From assembly GCF_035917995.1 (NCBI RefSeq), contig NZ_CP109131.1, forward strand, positions 6,634,001-6,698,000: 64,000 nt of DNA, in the 5' to 3' direction. The notes under the pieces are model-generated. The model was not told the DNA's origin. It worked only from the letters and a program-made list of their open reading frames with translations, and ran no database searches. A program made the translations under genes and the position numbers. Shown in pieces: positions 54,974-63,653 of this stretch; the first letter of the stretch is position 1, and every line of letters starts with the position of its first letter. This stretch comes from Streptosporangium sp. NBC_01755. GTDB lineage: Bacteria > Actinomycetota > Actinomycetes > Streptosporangiales > Streptosporangiaceae.

Positions 54974-57157
54974 ATGTCGATCGCACTGACCGAGGACCAG
55001 CAGGCGCTCGCCGAGTCCATCGCCGGTTTCACCGCCCGCCACGTGAGCTCCGGGTCGACCCGGGCCGAGTTCGAGGACCTGGCGGCCGGGGTGTGGCCGT
55101 CGGTCTGGGGCCATCTGGTGGAGCAGGGCGTTCTCGCCATGCACCTGCCCGCCGAGTACGGCGGTGACGACGCCGGGCTCGTCGAGCTCGCCGTCGTCCT
55201 GGAGGAGACGGGGCGGGGGCTGATGCCCGGCCCGCTGCTCCCCACCCTGCTGACCAGCCTGGTCGTCGCACGGCACGGTGGCGGCGACCTCTGCGCCCGG
55301 GCACTGCCGCGCTTCGCGGGCGGCTCCACCGGCGCGTGCGCCACCACACCGAAGGGCCTTGTCGCAGTGCGCAGGCGGGGCGGCTGGCAGGTGAGCGGCA
55401 CAACCGAGCCCGTCCTCGGCGCGCTCAGCGGAGAGCACCTGGTGCTCGGTGCCGAGGCTCCCGAAGGCACCGTCTGGTTCCTGCTGGAGCCGGCGGAGCG
55501 GGACGCGGTCAAGGTCTCCCGGCAGTCGGGAGTCGACCTCTCCCGTGACATCGGATCCGTCACGGCCGAGGGGCTGCTCGTGCCCTTCGACCGGGTGCTC
55601 GCCGTCGACAGCACCGAGTTGCGCTCGCTCGCGGCCGTGCTGTTCGCCGCGGAGGCCGTCGGCATCGCGCGCTGGTGCCAGGAGAGCGGGCTCGGCTACG
55701 TCCAGGTGCGCGAGCAGTTCGGCCGGCCGATCGGTTCCTTCCAGGCCATCAAGCACAAGTGCGCGAAGATGTTCATCCAGAGCCGGCTCATGTCGGCGGC
55801 GGCCTGGGACGCGGCCTCGGCCGTCGACCAGGACAGGGAGCAGTTCGCGTTCGCCGCCGCCTCGGCCGCGGTCACCTGTCTCGGCGGCATCGCGGAACTG
55901 GGCCTGGAGACGGTCACCCTGTTCGGCGGCATCGGCTACACCTGGGAGCACGACGCCCATCTGTACTGGCGCCGCGCGATGAGCCTGGCGACCCTGCTGG
56001 GTCCCGCGCACGAGTGGGAGGAGGGCGCCGGGCGGCTCGCCCGCGTCACCGAGCGGGCCAGGACCGTCGATCTCACCGGCGAGCCGGCGGGACTGCGCGC
56101 CCGGATCGCGGAGACGCTCGGCGAGATCGCCGCGGCACCCGAGGCCGAGCGGCGTCGCCTGCTGGCGGAGGCCGGCCTGGTCTCCCCGCACTACCCCAGG
56201 CCGTACGGGCTGGCGGCGGACCCGACCTCGCAGGTGGTGATCTCCCAGGAGTACGAGCGCGCCGGCCTGACCCAGCCGTCGACGGTCATCGGCGAGTGGG
56301 CCCTGCCCACGGTCATCGCGCACGGGACCGAGCGGCAGCGCGAACGCTTCGTCATGCCCACGCTCCTCGGCGACATCGTCTGGTGCCAGCTGTTCAGCGA
56401 GCCGGGTGCCGGGTCGGACCTCGCCTCGCTGAAGACCCGGGCCGAGAAGGCGGACGGGGGCTGGGTGCTCAACGGCCAGAAGGTCTGGACGTCGAGCGCG
56501 CACGAGGCCGACTGGGGCATCTGCCTGGCCAGGAGCGACGCCGAGGCCCCCAAGCACAAGGGCCTGAGCTACTTCCTGGTGGACATGCGCTCCGCCGGGG
56601 TGGAGGTCCGGCCGCTGCGCGAGGCCAACGGCGGCTACCTCTTCAATGAGGTTTTCTTCGACGGGGTCTTCGTCCCCGACGACTGCCTGGTCGGCAAGCC
56701 CGGCGAGGGATGGCGGCTGGCCCGCACCACGCTGGGCAACGAGCGGGTGAGCATGGGAAGCGGCATGTCCGGCCCCCGGGAGAATCCCGCCCGCACCGCC
56801 GAGGCGCTGGGCGTCGACGGGCCGGCGGTGGTCCGCGACATCGGGGTGCTGACCGCGAAGGTCAACTCCTTCGAGGCGCTCGCCCAGCGCGTGTTCCTGC
56901 GACAGCTCTCCGGCCTGCAACCGGGTGCCGAGTCGAGCGTGCTGAAGGTCGTGTCGGCATGGAACGCCGCGGAGATCCGCGGCAGGCAGCTGAGCTGGCT
57001 GGGTTCGAGTGCCGGTGTCCTCACCGGTGAGGCCGGCGACGCCGCCCAGGCGCTGCTCTCGGTACCGCCCCTGCTGATCGGCGGGGGGACCAGCGAGATC
57101 CAGCTGAACGTGATCGCGGAGCAGGTCCTGCGCCTCCCCCGTGAACAGGTTCGATGA
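54974..57157 (+). CDS. Two-domain fused acyl-CoA dehydrogenase
   Basis: A 727-residue protein made of two acyl-CoA dehydrogenase units. Residues about 1-350 form a divergent N-terminal unit (IALTEDQQALAESI start, FGRPIGSFQAIKH, LFGGIGYTWEHD). Residues about 370-727 form the second, with the flavin/substrate motifs FSEPGAGSDLASL and NGQKVWTSSAHEAD and the C-terminal GGGTSEIQLNVIAEQVL. Fusions of this kind, such as FadE34 of mycobacteria, act like heteromeric dehydrogenases on bulky steroid or terpenoid acyl-CoAs. Single-domain enzymes are about 390 residues. It is translationally close to the preceding amidohydrolase. A bulky, ring-containing acyl-CoA substrate is my inference. Confidence 0.9.
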   Translation: MSIALTEDQQALAESIAGFTARHVSSGSTRAEFEDLAAGVWPSVWGHLVEQGVLAMHLPAEYGGDDAGLVELAVVLEETGRGLMPGPLLPTLLTSLVVARHGGGDLCARALPRFAGGSTGACATTPKGLVAVRRRGGWQVSGTTEPVLGALSGEHLVLGAEAPEGTVWFLLEPAERDAVKVSRQSGVDLSRDIGSVTAEGLLVPFDRVLAVDSTELRSLAAVLFAAEAVGIARWCQESGLGYVQVREQFGRPIGSFQAIKHKCAKMFIQSRLMSAAAWDAASAVDQDREQFAFAAASAAVTCLGGIAELGLETVTLFGGIGYTWEHDAHLYWRRAMSLATLLGPAHEWEEGAGRLARVTERARTVDLTGEPAGLRARIAETLGEIAAAPEAERRRLLAEAGLVSPHYPRPYGLAADPTSQVVISQEYERAGLTQPSTVIGEWALPTVIAHGTERQRERFVMPTLLGDIVWCQLFSEPGAGSDLASLKTRAEKADGGWVLNGQKVWTSSAHEADWGICLARSDAEAPKHKGLSYFLVDMRSAGVEVRPLREANGGYLFNEVFFDGVFVPDDCLVGKPGEGWRLARTTLGNERVSMGSGMSGPRENPARTAEALGVDGPAVVRDIGVLTAKVNSFEALAQRVFLRQLSGLQPGAESSVLKVVSAWNAAEIRGRQLSWLGSSAGVLTGEAGDAAQALLSVPPLLIGGGTSEIQLNVIAEQVLRLPREQVR

Positions 57158-57200
57158 GCACCGGTTCACAGTGATCAAACCAGAGTTCAGGGAGACACCC

Positions 57201-58415
57201 ATGGCAGAGCAGGAATCGCGCTACACCGTCATATCGTCGGACACCCATGCCGGGGGAAGTCACGCGATGTACCGGGAGTTCCTGGAGCAGAGGTACCACG
57301 ACGACTTCGACGCCTGGCGGGGCCGGTACAAGAACCCGTTCAGCGATCTCGGTGACACGCGCCGGTACCGCAACTGGGACGACGAGATGCGCGACTCCCA
57401 GCAGGACGCGGACGGTGTCGTCGGCGAGGTCATCTTCCCCAACACGGTTCCCCCCTTCTTTCCCAGTTTCGTGCTGTTCGCACGGCCGCCCAAGCCGGAC
57501 GAGTACCAGCACCGCCTCGCCGGAATCCGCGCTCACAACCGCTGGCTGGAGGCGTTCTGCCGGCGGGCGCCGGAACGACGGGCGGGCATCGGCCAGATCT
57601 TCCTCAACGACGTCGACGACGCCATCGCCGACGTTCGCTGGATCAAGGAGCACGGGTTGCGCGGGGGAGTGCTGCTGCCCACGATCCCGCCGGACGTCGA
57701 CTGGATCAAGCCGCTGAACCATCCCGACTACGACCGGCTGTGGGCGGTGTGCGAGGAGCTCGAGGTTCCGGTGAACGTGCACGGCGGCACCGGCTCGCCC
57801 GCGTACGCGCCGCTGCCGTCGTCCGCCCTCATCATGCTCTCCGAGATCACCCACTACTCGCGGCGGCCCCTGCTGTTCATGCTGCTCTCCGGCGTTTTCG
57901 AGCGCTTCCCGAGGCTCAAGGTCGTGCTGACCGAGCAGGGTTGCTCGTGGCTGCCGCCCCTGCTGGAGCAGCTGGACTCGACCCTGGCGGCGATTCGCGA
58001 CAGCGGCGCGATCGGTGAGCTGAGGTTCAAGCCGGAGCACATCCTGCCCAGGTCGGCCACCGAGTACTTCCGGCAGAACGTCTGGCTGGGCGTGAGCTTC
58101 CCCCAGCGTGCCGACGCCGCCGCGGCCCGCGTCCTCGGCGTCGACAAGTTCATGTGGGGCAGCGACTACCCCCACGACGAGGGCACCTACCCGTACACGA
58201 CCCTGTCCCTGCGCCAGCTCTTCCACGACTGGCCGGAGGCGGACCTGCGGAAGATCCTCGCGGAGAACGCGGCCGACGTCTACGGCTTCGATCTGAACGC
58301 TCTCGCGGGTCCGGCGTCGCGCCTCGGTCCCAGGGTCTCCGAAGTCGCCCAGCCGCTCACCGAGCTGCCGGACAACCCCAACGAGGCCCTGGTCCGCAAC
58401 GTGACAGCGGCCTGA
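57201..58415 (+). CDS. Amidohydrolase-2 family metal-dependent hydrolase
   Basis: A 404-residue TIM-barrel protein with N-terminal motif ISSDTHAGG, mid-barrel VNVHGGTGSPAY, TEQGCSWLPP and the C-terminal WGSDYPHDEGTYP with its conserved Asp. It is the third amidohydrolase-2 protein within 6 kb and clearly not a copy of the other two. I chose ATG 57201 with GGGAGA upstream; an in-frame ATG at 57141 would overlap the dehydrogenase end. It closes the operon; its stop codon lies inside a 30-bp direct repeat and a strong terminator follows. Confidence 0.87.
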   Translation: MAEQESRYTVISSDTHAGGSHAMYREFLEQRYHDDFDAWRGRYKNPFSDLGDTRRYRNWDDEMRDSQQDADGVVGEVIFPNTVPPFFPSFVLFARPPKPDEYQHRLAGIRAHNRWLEAFCRRAPERRAGIGQIFLNDVDDAIADVRWIKEHGLRGGVLLPTIPPDVDWIKPLNHPDYDRLWAVCEELEVPVNVHGGTGSPAYAPLPSSALIMLSEITHYSRRPLLFMLLSGVFERFPRLKVVLTEQGCSWLPPLLEQLDSTLAAIRDSGAIGELRFKPEHILPRSATEYFRQNVWLGVSFPQRADAAAARVLGVDKFMWGSDYPHDEGTYPYTTLSLRQLFHDWPEADLRKILAENAADVYGFDLNALAGPASRLGPRVSEVAQPLTELPDNPNEALVRNVTAA

Positions 58416-58456
58416 CCCGCCACCACCGCAACGTGACAGCGGCCCGACCCGCCACC
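58395..58456. repeat. 30-bp imperfect tandem duplication over a stop codon
   Basis: CGCAACGTGACAGCGGCC followed by T/C and GACCCGCCACC occurs at 58395-58424 and 58427-58456 with one mismatch. The mismatch removes the TGA in the second copy, which hints that a tandem slip moved or copied the end of the amidohydrolase gene. Confidence 0.8.
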
Positions 58457-58459
58457 TGA

Positions 58460-58501
58460 GCCGAGGTCGCGCGGCGGCCACGGCCGTCGCGCGACCTCGG
58501 C
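58460..58501. terminator. Strong hairpin terminator of the amidohydrolase operon
   Basis: A perfect 14-bp stem, GCCGAGGTCGCGCG (58460-58473) pairing with 58488-58501, around a 14-base GC-rich loop that can itself pair. It lies 45 bp after the stop. Confidence 0.83.
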
Positions 58502-58684
58502 GCGCTCCGGCTCATCTCTTTGAAACGAGGTTTTCGTTCATATCTCAAACCTCTGCCCGGCCGTCGTACTCCAAGTGTGATCACAGTTGCCTCGGTGAAA
58601 CACAGGCTTCTGAGCTGGCTAAACATGACATCTATTGTCAGAGTTCGGGCCGTGGGGCTTAGGCGCGTCGAGCCCTTGGAAACC

Positions 58685-58713
58685 TTGACGAAACAGGAAT
58701 CTTGTTTCAGGAT
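58685..58713 (+). promoter_or_regulatory. Promoter-operator C (ABC importer operon)
   Basis: TTGACG, a 17-base spacer AAACAGGAATCTTGTTT and CAGGAT, laid out exactly like promoter B. The spacer holds GAAACA-N7-TGTTTC as an inverted repeat. The first importer gene starts at 58891, so the leader is about 170 bases and contains a short ORF. Upstream, 58502-58684 has no gene but two more palindromes: TGTGATCACA (58576-58585) and TGACA-N5-TGTCA (58626-58640). Confidence 0.7.
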
Positions 58714-58843
58714 CAGACCCAACCTGATCGCCGGACCGGCGAGGGCATCCGGTGAATCCCACCCCTCGAACGTTGTCCCGACCGACTCAGATGTCCCGAC
58801 ACGTGCCCGATTCGAAAAGTGTCACCGAGGAAGGGGCGGTTCC

Positions 58844-58894
58844 ATGATCGCCTACAGTCCACCCACCCCCCAAAGCAGCGGAGGCCGTTCATGA
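58844..58894 (+). CDS. Short leader ORF overlapping the first importer gene
   Basis: ATG at 58844 with an excellent ribosome site, GAGGAAGGGG, seven bases upstream. It encodes MIAYSPPTPQSSGGRS and stops at TGA 58892-58894, overlapping the ATG of the next gene (ATGA). The PPTP segment is the kind of sequence that slows ribosomes. It probably couples translation, or acts as a leader peptide in the long mRNA leader of promoter C. No homology is claimed for so short a peptide. Confidence 0.5.
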   Translation: MIAYSPPTPQSSGGRS

Positions 58895-59655
58895 GCCTCC
58901 TTGACGTACAGGACCTGACCTTGCGGTTCGGCGGTGTACGCGCCCTGGACGGCGTGTCCTTCGCCGTGGAGGAAGGTGCTCTCGTCGCCCTTGTCGGCCC
59001 CAACGGTGCCGGGAAGAGCAGCGTGTTCAACTGCGTCAGCGGCCTGTACCGGCCGAATGACGGCAGCATCGAGTTCGCCGGCGAGAACATCCTCACGCTG
59101 CCCTCCCACGCGCTCGCCTCCCGCGGGATCGGACGGACCTTCCAGAACCTCGCCCTGTTCCCGCGCCTGACCGTGTTGGAGAACGTGCTGCTCGGAGGCC
59201 ATACCGCGCACCGCTCCAACGCCCTGGCGTGCGCCCTGCGCTGGCCGGGGGAGAGGCGCCGAGAGCGAGAGGCGCGAGGACGCGCCCTCGAGGTGCTCAC
59301 CGAGCTCCGGCTCGCCCATCTCGCGGACCAGCCGGCGGCGGGGCTTCCCTTCGGCACGCTGAAGCGCATCGAGATCGCCCGCGCCGTCATGAGCGGCCCG
59401 CGCCTGCTACTGCTGGACGAGCCCGCCGCGGGCCTGACCCACGGCGAGGTCGAGGAACTCGGCACGACGATCCGCTCGCTCCGCGAGACGCACGGACTCA
59501 CGGTGCTCCTGGTGGAACACCACATGGGCCTGGTCATGACCATCTCGGAGAAGGTGATCGTGCTCAACCTCGGACAGGTCATCGCCCAGGGGCCGCCCGG
59601 CGAGGTGTCGACGGATCCGGCCGTGGTCGCCGCCTACCTGGGAGCCGCCGCATGA
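58891..59655 (+). CDS. LivG-family ABC transporter ATPase
   Basis: A 254-residue ATP-binding subunit of a branched-chain-amino-acid-type importer. It has Walker A GPNGAGKSS near residue 37 and Walker B LLLLDEPAAGL with the LivG-typical segment after it; the H-loop is in LVEHHMG. The ABC signature is unusual, LPFGTLKRIEIARA instead of LSYGQ-type. It sits on the cytosolic face with the LivF-type partner. ATG 58891 has GGAGG six bases before it. The gene ends in an ATGA overlap with the next ATPase. Substrate is unknown; the setting suggests an acid feeding the CoA-linked genes. Confidence 0.92.
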   Translation: MSLLDVQDLTLRFGGVRALDGVSFAVEEGALVALVGPNGAGKSSVFNCVSGLYRPNDGSIEFAGENILTLPSHALASRGIGRTFQNLALFPRLTVLENVLLGGHTAHRSNALACALRWPGERRREREARGRALEVLTELRLAHLADQPAAGLPFGTLKRIEIARAVMSGPRLLLLDEPAAGLTHGEVEELGTTIRSLRETHGLTVLLVEHHMGLVMTISEKVIVLNLGQVIAQGPPGEVSTDPAVVAAYLGAAA

Positions 59656-60362
59656 CCGCCGCACTGGCCGTCACCGGCCTCACGGCGGGCTACGGATCGC
59701 TCATCGTGCTGCGGGACCTGACCTTCCATGTGGACCCCGGCGAGATCGTCGTCATCCTGGGGGCGAACGGCGCGGGCAAGACCACCACGCTGCGGGCGCT
59801 CAGCGGAGAGATCCCGGCGGAGGGGACGATCGAGCTCGCCGACCGGCAGGTGGGCGGGCTCCGTGCGGACCAGCGGGCCCGGCTCGGCATCGGACACGTG
59901 CCCGAGGGACGTGGCACCTTCGTGGACCTCACCGTCGAGGAGAACCTGCGGCTCGGCGCGTACCACCGGCCGGCGCGGGAGGTGCCCGGCGCGATGGAGC
60001 GCTGGTTCGAGGTCTTCCCCCAGCTGGCGGAGCGACGCGGACAGCTCGCGGGCAGCATGAGCGGAGGCGAGCAGCAGATGCTCGCGGTGGCGCGGGCCCT
60101 GATGGGCGCACCGAAGCTGCTGCTGCTGGACGAGCCCTCGATGGGACTGGCGCCGATGCTGGTCGCGGAGCTGTTCCGGAACCTGGCCGAGATGAACAGG
60201 CGGACCGGCACCGCGATGCTGCTCGTCGAGCAGAACGCCGAACTCGCGCTGTCGATCGCCGATCGCGCGTACGTGCTGGAGCACGGTCGGATCGTCTCGA
60301 CCGGCACCGCCGAGGAACTGCGCGGCGACGACTCCATCCGCCGGGCCTACCTGGGAGTTTGA
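59652..60362 (+). CDS. LivF-family ABC transporter ATPase
   Basis: A 236-residue second ATPase of the importer. It has Walker A GANGAGKTT near residue 38, signature MSGGEQQMLAVARAL, Walker B LLLLDEPSMGL and the H-region LLVEQNAELAL. ATG 59652 overlaps the previous stop (ATGA), so the two ATPases are translationally coupled. The LivH-type permease follows eight bases after the stop. Confidence 0.93.
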   Translation: MTAALAVTGLTAGYGSLIVLRDLTFHVDPGEIVVILGANGAGKTTTLRALSGEIPAEGTIELADRQVGGLRADQRARLGIGHVPEGRGTFVDLTVEENLRLGAYHRPAREVPGAMERWFEVFPQLAERRGQLAGSMSGGEQQMLAVARALMGAPKLLLLDEPSMGLAPMLVAELFRNLAEMNRRTGTAMLLVEQNAELALSIADRAYVLEHGRIVSTGTAEELRGDDSIRRAYLGV

Positions 60363-60369
60363 CACCGCA

Positions 60370-61269
60370 ATGGAATTGTTGATCCAGCGCCTGGTCGACG
60401 GAACGTCGAACGGGTTCCTCTACGGGGCCGTGGCACTGGCCCTGGTGCTCATCTATCGCTCCACCGGACTGATGAACTTCGCCCAGGGCGAGATGGCGAT
60501 GTTCAGCACCTTCGTGGTCTGGAAGCTGGCGGACCAGACCCTGGGGCTGGGGCTCGCCCTGGTCGTCGCCATCCCGGTCGGCATCCTTTTCGCCTTCCTG
60601 CTCGGGGCGGTCATAGAACGCGTCGTGATCCGGCCCTTCGAAGGGGGGACCAACAACCACCTCAGGCTGCTGATCGTCACCCTCGGCCTCTTCCTCGCGA
60701 TCAACGCCCTGGCCGGATACATCTTCAGCACCGACACCGAACGGCTGGAGTCGCCGTTCCCGGTCGGCGGCCTGAACCTCGGCGGCGTCAACATCAGCTA
60801 CCTGGAGATCGGCACGATCGTCGTCTTCCTACTCGTGGCGCTGCTCATCCGGCAGCTCTTCATGGGCACGAAGCTCGGCCTCGGCCTGCGCGCCGCCGCC
60901 ATGAACCCCTCCTCAAGCCGTCTGGTCGGGATCGACGTGAGCCGGATGATGATGATCGGCTGGGGGCTGGCCTCGGCGATCGGAGCCCTCGCGGCGGTCC
61001 TGGTGGCCCCCGTCGTGTTCGTCAGCACGAACATGATGGCCACCCTCCTGCTGTACGGATTCGCCGCGGCGGTGGTGGGCGGCTTCGAGAGCGCGCCCGG
61101 CGCCCTGGTGGGCGGCGTGCTGGTGGGCCTCATCCAGTCCCTGTCCGCCGGTTACCTGCCCTTCATCGGTAACCAGCTCCAGCTCGCGACCGCGTTCGCG
61201 GTGATCCTTCTCGTCCTGCTGATCCGCCCGCAGGGGCTGTTCGGCCGAGTTCCGGTGGAGCGGGTATGA
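60370..61269 (+). CDS. LivH-family ABC transporter permease
   Basis: A 299-residue inner-membrane permease of the HAAT importer family. About eight hydrophobic helices are visible, starting GFLYGAVALALVLIYRST. The family segments MNFAQGEM near residue 35 and LRAAAMNPSSSRLVGID near 176 (the loop contacting the ATPases) are present. It ends in an ATGA overlap with the second permease. Confidence 0.92.
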   Translation: MELLIQRLVDGTSNGFLYGAVALALVLIYRSTGLMNFAQGEMAMFSTFVVWKLADQTLGLGLALVVAIPVGILFAFLLGAVIERVVIRPFEGGTNNHLRLLIVTLGLFLAINALAGYIFSTDTERLESPFPVGGLNLGGVNISYLEIGTIVVFLLVALLIRQLFMGTKLGLGLRAAAMNPSSSRLVGIDVSRMMMIGWGLASAIGALAAVLVAPVVFVSTNMMATLLLYGFAAAVVGGFESAPGALVGGVLVGLIQSLSAGYLPFIGNQLQLATAFAVILLVLLIRPQGLFGRVPVERV

Positions 61270-62285
61270 CCACAATGCGAACGACCGCCGGCGCGGCGCC
61301 CTGGCTCGTCGGCCTGGTCCTTCTCTTCCTGGCCCCGTTCGTCCTGGGAGTCACCGGCATCCGGGGCCTGCTGGAGGTGTTCTTCCTCGCCGTCGCCGTG
61401 ATGAGCCTCAACCTGCTGACCGGTTTCAACGGGCAGCCGTCGATCGGCCACAGCGCGCTGATGGGCCTCGGCGCGTACACCACGGCGCTGGCGGTGCAGA
61501 ACTACGGCTGGTCCTACTGGACGGTGCTGCCGATCGCGATCCTCATCGCCGCACTGGTGGGCGCGGTGGCCGGCATCCCGGCCCTGCGGATCCGCGGCAT
61601 GAACCTGGCGCTCGTCACGATGGCACTGGCCCTGGTCTTCCCCCAGATACCGGTGCGTTTCACCGACTGGACCGGTGGCACCGCCGGGCTGACCGTCGAC
61701 CGGAACCTGAGCGCCCCCGTCTCGCTGGGCGTCTCCGACGTCGCGTGGCAGTACTGGGTGCTGCTGACGATCACCGCGCTGATCTTCCTGCTCATCCGCA
61801 ACGTCATGCACAGCTCGGTCGGCCGCTCCCTCATCGCGATCCGCGACCAGCACGTGGCGGCACACACGGTGGGCATCAACGTCAAGGCGACGAAGGTGGC
61901 CGTGTTCGCCGCCAGCGCCGCGGTGGCCGGCGTGTCCGGATGGATGTTCACGGTCACCAACCAGTTCGTCAGCCCCGGTGACTTCACGGTCCTGGTATCG
62001 ATCAACCTGCTGCTCGGCATGGCCATCGGCGGATCGGGAACCCTGGTGGGTCCGATCCTCGGCGCGGTGTTCCTGCACTACGTCCCCGAACTGCTGGCCG
62101 CGGCCGGCGTCAACCCCCAGCTCACGCCCGCGGTGTACGGCGTGCTGCTGATCCTGCTCACCTTCTTCCTGCCTCAGGGCCTCGCCGGAGGCGCCAGGAC
62201 CGTGATCCAGCGGCTCCGCGGGCCGCGCGGCGGAGCCGTCACACCGGAGAAGGAATCCCAGTCCCCCCGTCCCGTCGCCGCCTGA
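61266..62285 (+). CDS. LivM-family ABC transporter permease
   Basis: A 339-residue second permease with about ten hydrophobic segments. LivM features are NLLTGFNGQPSIGHSALMGLGAY near residue 50 and the cytosolic loop SVGRSLIAIRDQHVAAHTVGIN near 180. The start overlaps the LivH-type stop by four bases. A hydrophilic tail follows the last helix, and the binding-protein gene begins 35 bp downstream. Confidence 0.92.
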   Translation: MTTMRTTAGAAPWLVGLVLLFLAPFVLGVTGIRGLLEVFFLAVAVMSLNLLTGFNGQPSIGHSALMGLGAYTTALAVQNYGWSYWTVLPIAILIAALVGAVAGIPALRIRGMNLALVTMALALVFPQIPVRFTDWTGGTAGLTVDRNLSAPVSLGVSDVAWQYWVLLTITALIFLLIRNVMHSSVGRSLIAIRDQHVAAHTVGINVKATKVAVFAASAAVAGVSGWMFTVTNQFVSPGDFTVLVSINLLLGMAIGGSGTLVGPILGAVFLHYVPELLAAAGVNPQLTPAVYGVLLILLTFFLPQGLAGGARTVIQRLRGPRGGAVTPEKESQSPRPVAA

Positions 62286-62320
62286 CTCCGGCCCTCCGCG
62301 CACCACACGAAGGAGAACCG

Positions 62321-63643
62321 ATGACCCCCAGACCTCATGTACGACTGCTCGCCGTCATGGCCGTGCTCTCCCTTTCCGCCACGGCCTGCGGCGGCAGTGC
62401 CATCTCGGCCGCGGGCGCCGGCCAACCCGCGCCCGCGGCCGCCGGGGCGGCGGCCGGCTGCCCCGACAACGGCACCGAGGGGCTGACCGACACCACGATC
62501 AAGCTCGGCGTGTCACAACCGCTGTCCGGACCACTCGTCGCCGTCGGCGGGGGCTTCGTGGTCGGCATGAACGCCTACTTCAACTACGTCAACAGCAAGG
62601 GCGGCATCCAGGGACCGGACGGTAAGAGGCGCAAGGTCGAACTGATCGCCAAGGACGACCAGTACGTGGCCACCAAGACCAAGGCCAACGTCTCCGCGCT
62701 GATCTCCCAGGACAAGGTCTTCGCGATGCTCGGCCTGTTCGGCACGTCCGGGAACCTGGCGGCGCGGCCGTTGCTCGCCAAGGAGTGCGTGCCCTCGCTG
62801 TTCCCCACCTCGGGAGCGCCCGAGCTCGGCAACCCGGACTATCCCTGGGGCGGGCCCGCGGGAAGCATCTCCTACCTGCTGGAGGCCAAGGCGACCGGGG
62901 AGTACCTGAAGTCGGTCAACCCGAACGCCAAGGTCGCGATCCTGCACCAGGAGGACGACCTCGGCCGCGCCTACCTGCAGGGTTTCAAGAAGGGCATCGC
63001 CAACTCGAACATCGAGATCGTGAAGACGGAGTCCTTCGAGTCCACCGACCCCGATGTCGCCAACCAGATCACCAGCCTTGCCGCGTCCGGCGCCGACACG
63101 TTCTACGACATCGCCATCGGTCTGCAGGCGATGCAGGCGCTGAACCACGTGCACGCCAGCGGGTGGAAGCCACGCATCCTGCAGGCGGCCCAGCTGGGCC
63201 TGTCACTGCTCAAGAAGCTGCAGCCGGGAGCGGGCGACGGCCTGGTCATCTCCACCACCGCCTACGACCCCGACCTGCCGGAGAACGCCGACCTACCGCA
63301 GATCAAGCTCTATCTGGAGTGGTTCGAGAAGACACCCGGGCACGAGAAGCAGGTGCCGTCCACGGCCGTCGGCGGCTGGACGGCCGGGATGCTCGCGACA
63401 TGGGCGATCGAGCACGCCAAGACCATGGACCGGGTGGGCGTGATGGAGTCGGCGCACAACATGGAGGTGACCGAACCGACCGTCTACCTGCCGGGTGTGA
63501 AGGTGCGCACCGGTGACGGCGACGACTTCCTGCTCGAAGGGGTCCTGCAGCAGCGGCTGGACCGCGCCGCGGGCAGGCTGATCCCCATCGGAGAGGTGCA
63601 GGACTTCGACGGCACCACCGAGTACGAGAAGATCACAGGATGA
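62321..63643 (+). CDS. ABC-importer substrate-binding lipoprotein (Leu/Ile/Val-binding type)
   Basis: A 440-residue periplasmic-binding-type protein. The N-terminus has a lipoprotein signal (basic start, hydrophobic core LAVMAVLSLSA, lipobox ATAC with Cys near residue 24), so it should be anchored outside the membrane. The mature part begins GLTDTTIKLGVSQPLSGP and continues as a type I bilobed fold, longer than amino-acid binders, as in proteins that bind aromatic or organic acids. GAAGGAG lies before ATG 62321. As the last importer gene it is followed 10 bp later by the dehydrogenase. Confidence 0.92.
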   Translation: MTPRPHVRLLAVMAVLSLSATACGGSAISAAGAGQPAPAAAGAAAGCPDNGTEGLTDTTIKLGVSQPLSGPLVAVGGGFVVGMNAYFNYVNSKGGIQGPDGKRRKVELIAKDDQYVATKTKANVSALISQDKVFAMLGLFGTSGNLAARPLLAKECVPSLFPTSGAPELGNPDYPWGGPAGSISYLLEAKATGEYLKSVNPNAKVAILHQEDDLGRAYLQGFKKGIANSNIEIVKTESFESTDPDVANQITSLAASGADTFYDIAIGLQAMQALNHVHASGWKPRILQAAQLGLSLLKKLQPGAGDGLVISTTAYDPDLPENADLPQIKLYLEWFEKTPGHEKQVPSTAVGGWTAGMLATWAIEHAKTMDRVGVMESAHNMEVTEPTVYLPGVKVRTGDGDDFLLEGVLQQRLDRAAGRLIPIGEVQDFDGTTEYEKITG

Positions 63644-63653
63644 GGGCCCTGCC

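Noticed and set aside
58576-58585. TGTGATCACA as a CRP site
   Set aside because: The CRP consensus has six bases between TGTGA and TCACA; here there are none, so only a generic palindrome remains.
58520-58894. A 124-codon gene upstream of the importer
   Set aside because: It would run through the promoter-operator at 58685-58713, its N-terminal part has no motif, and the strong ribosome site supports only the last 16 codons.
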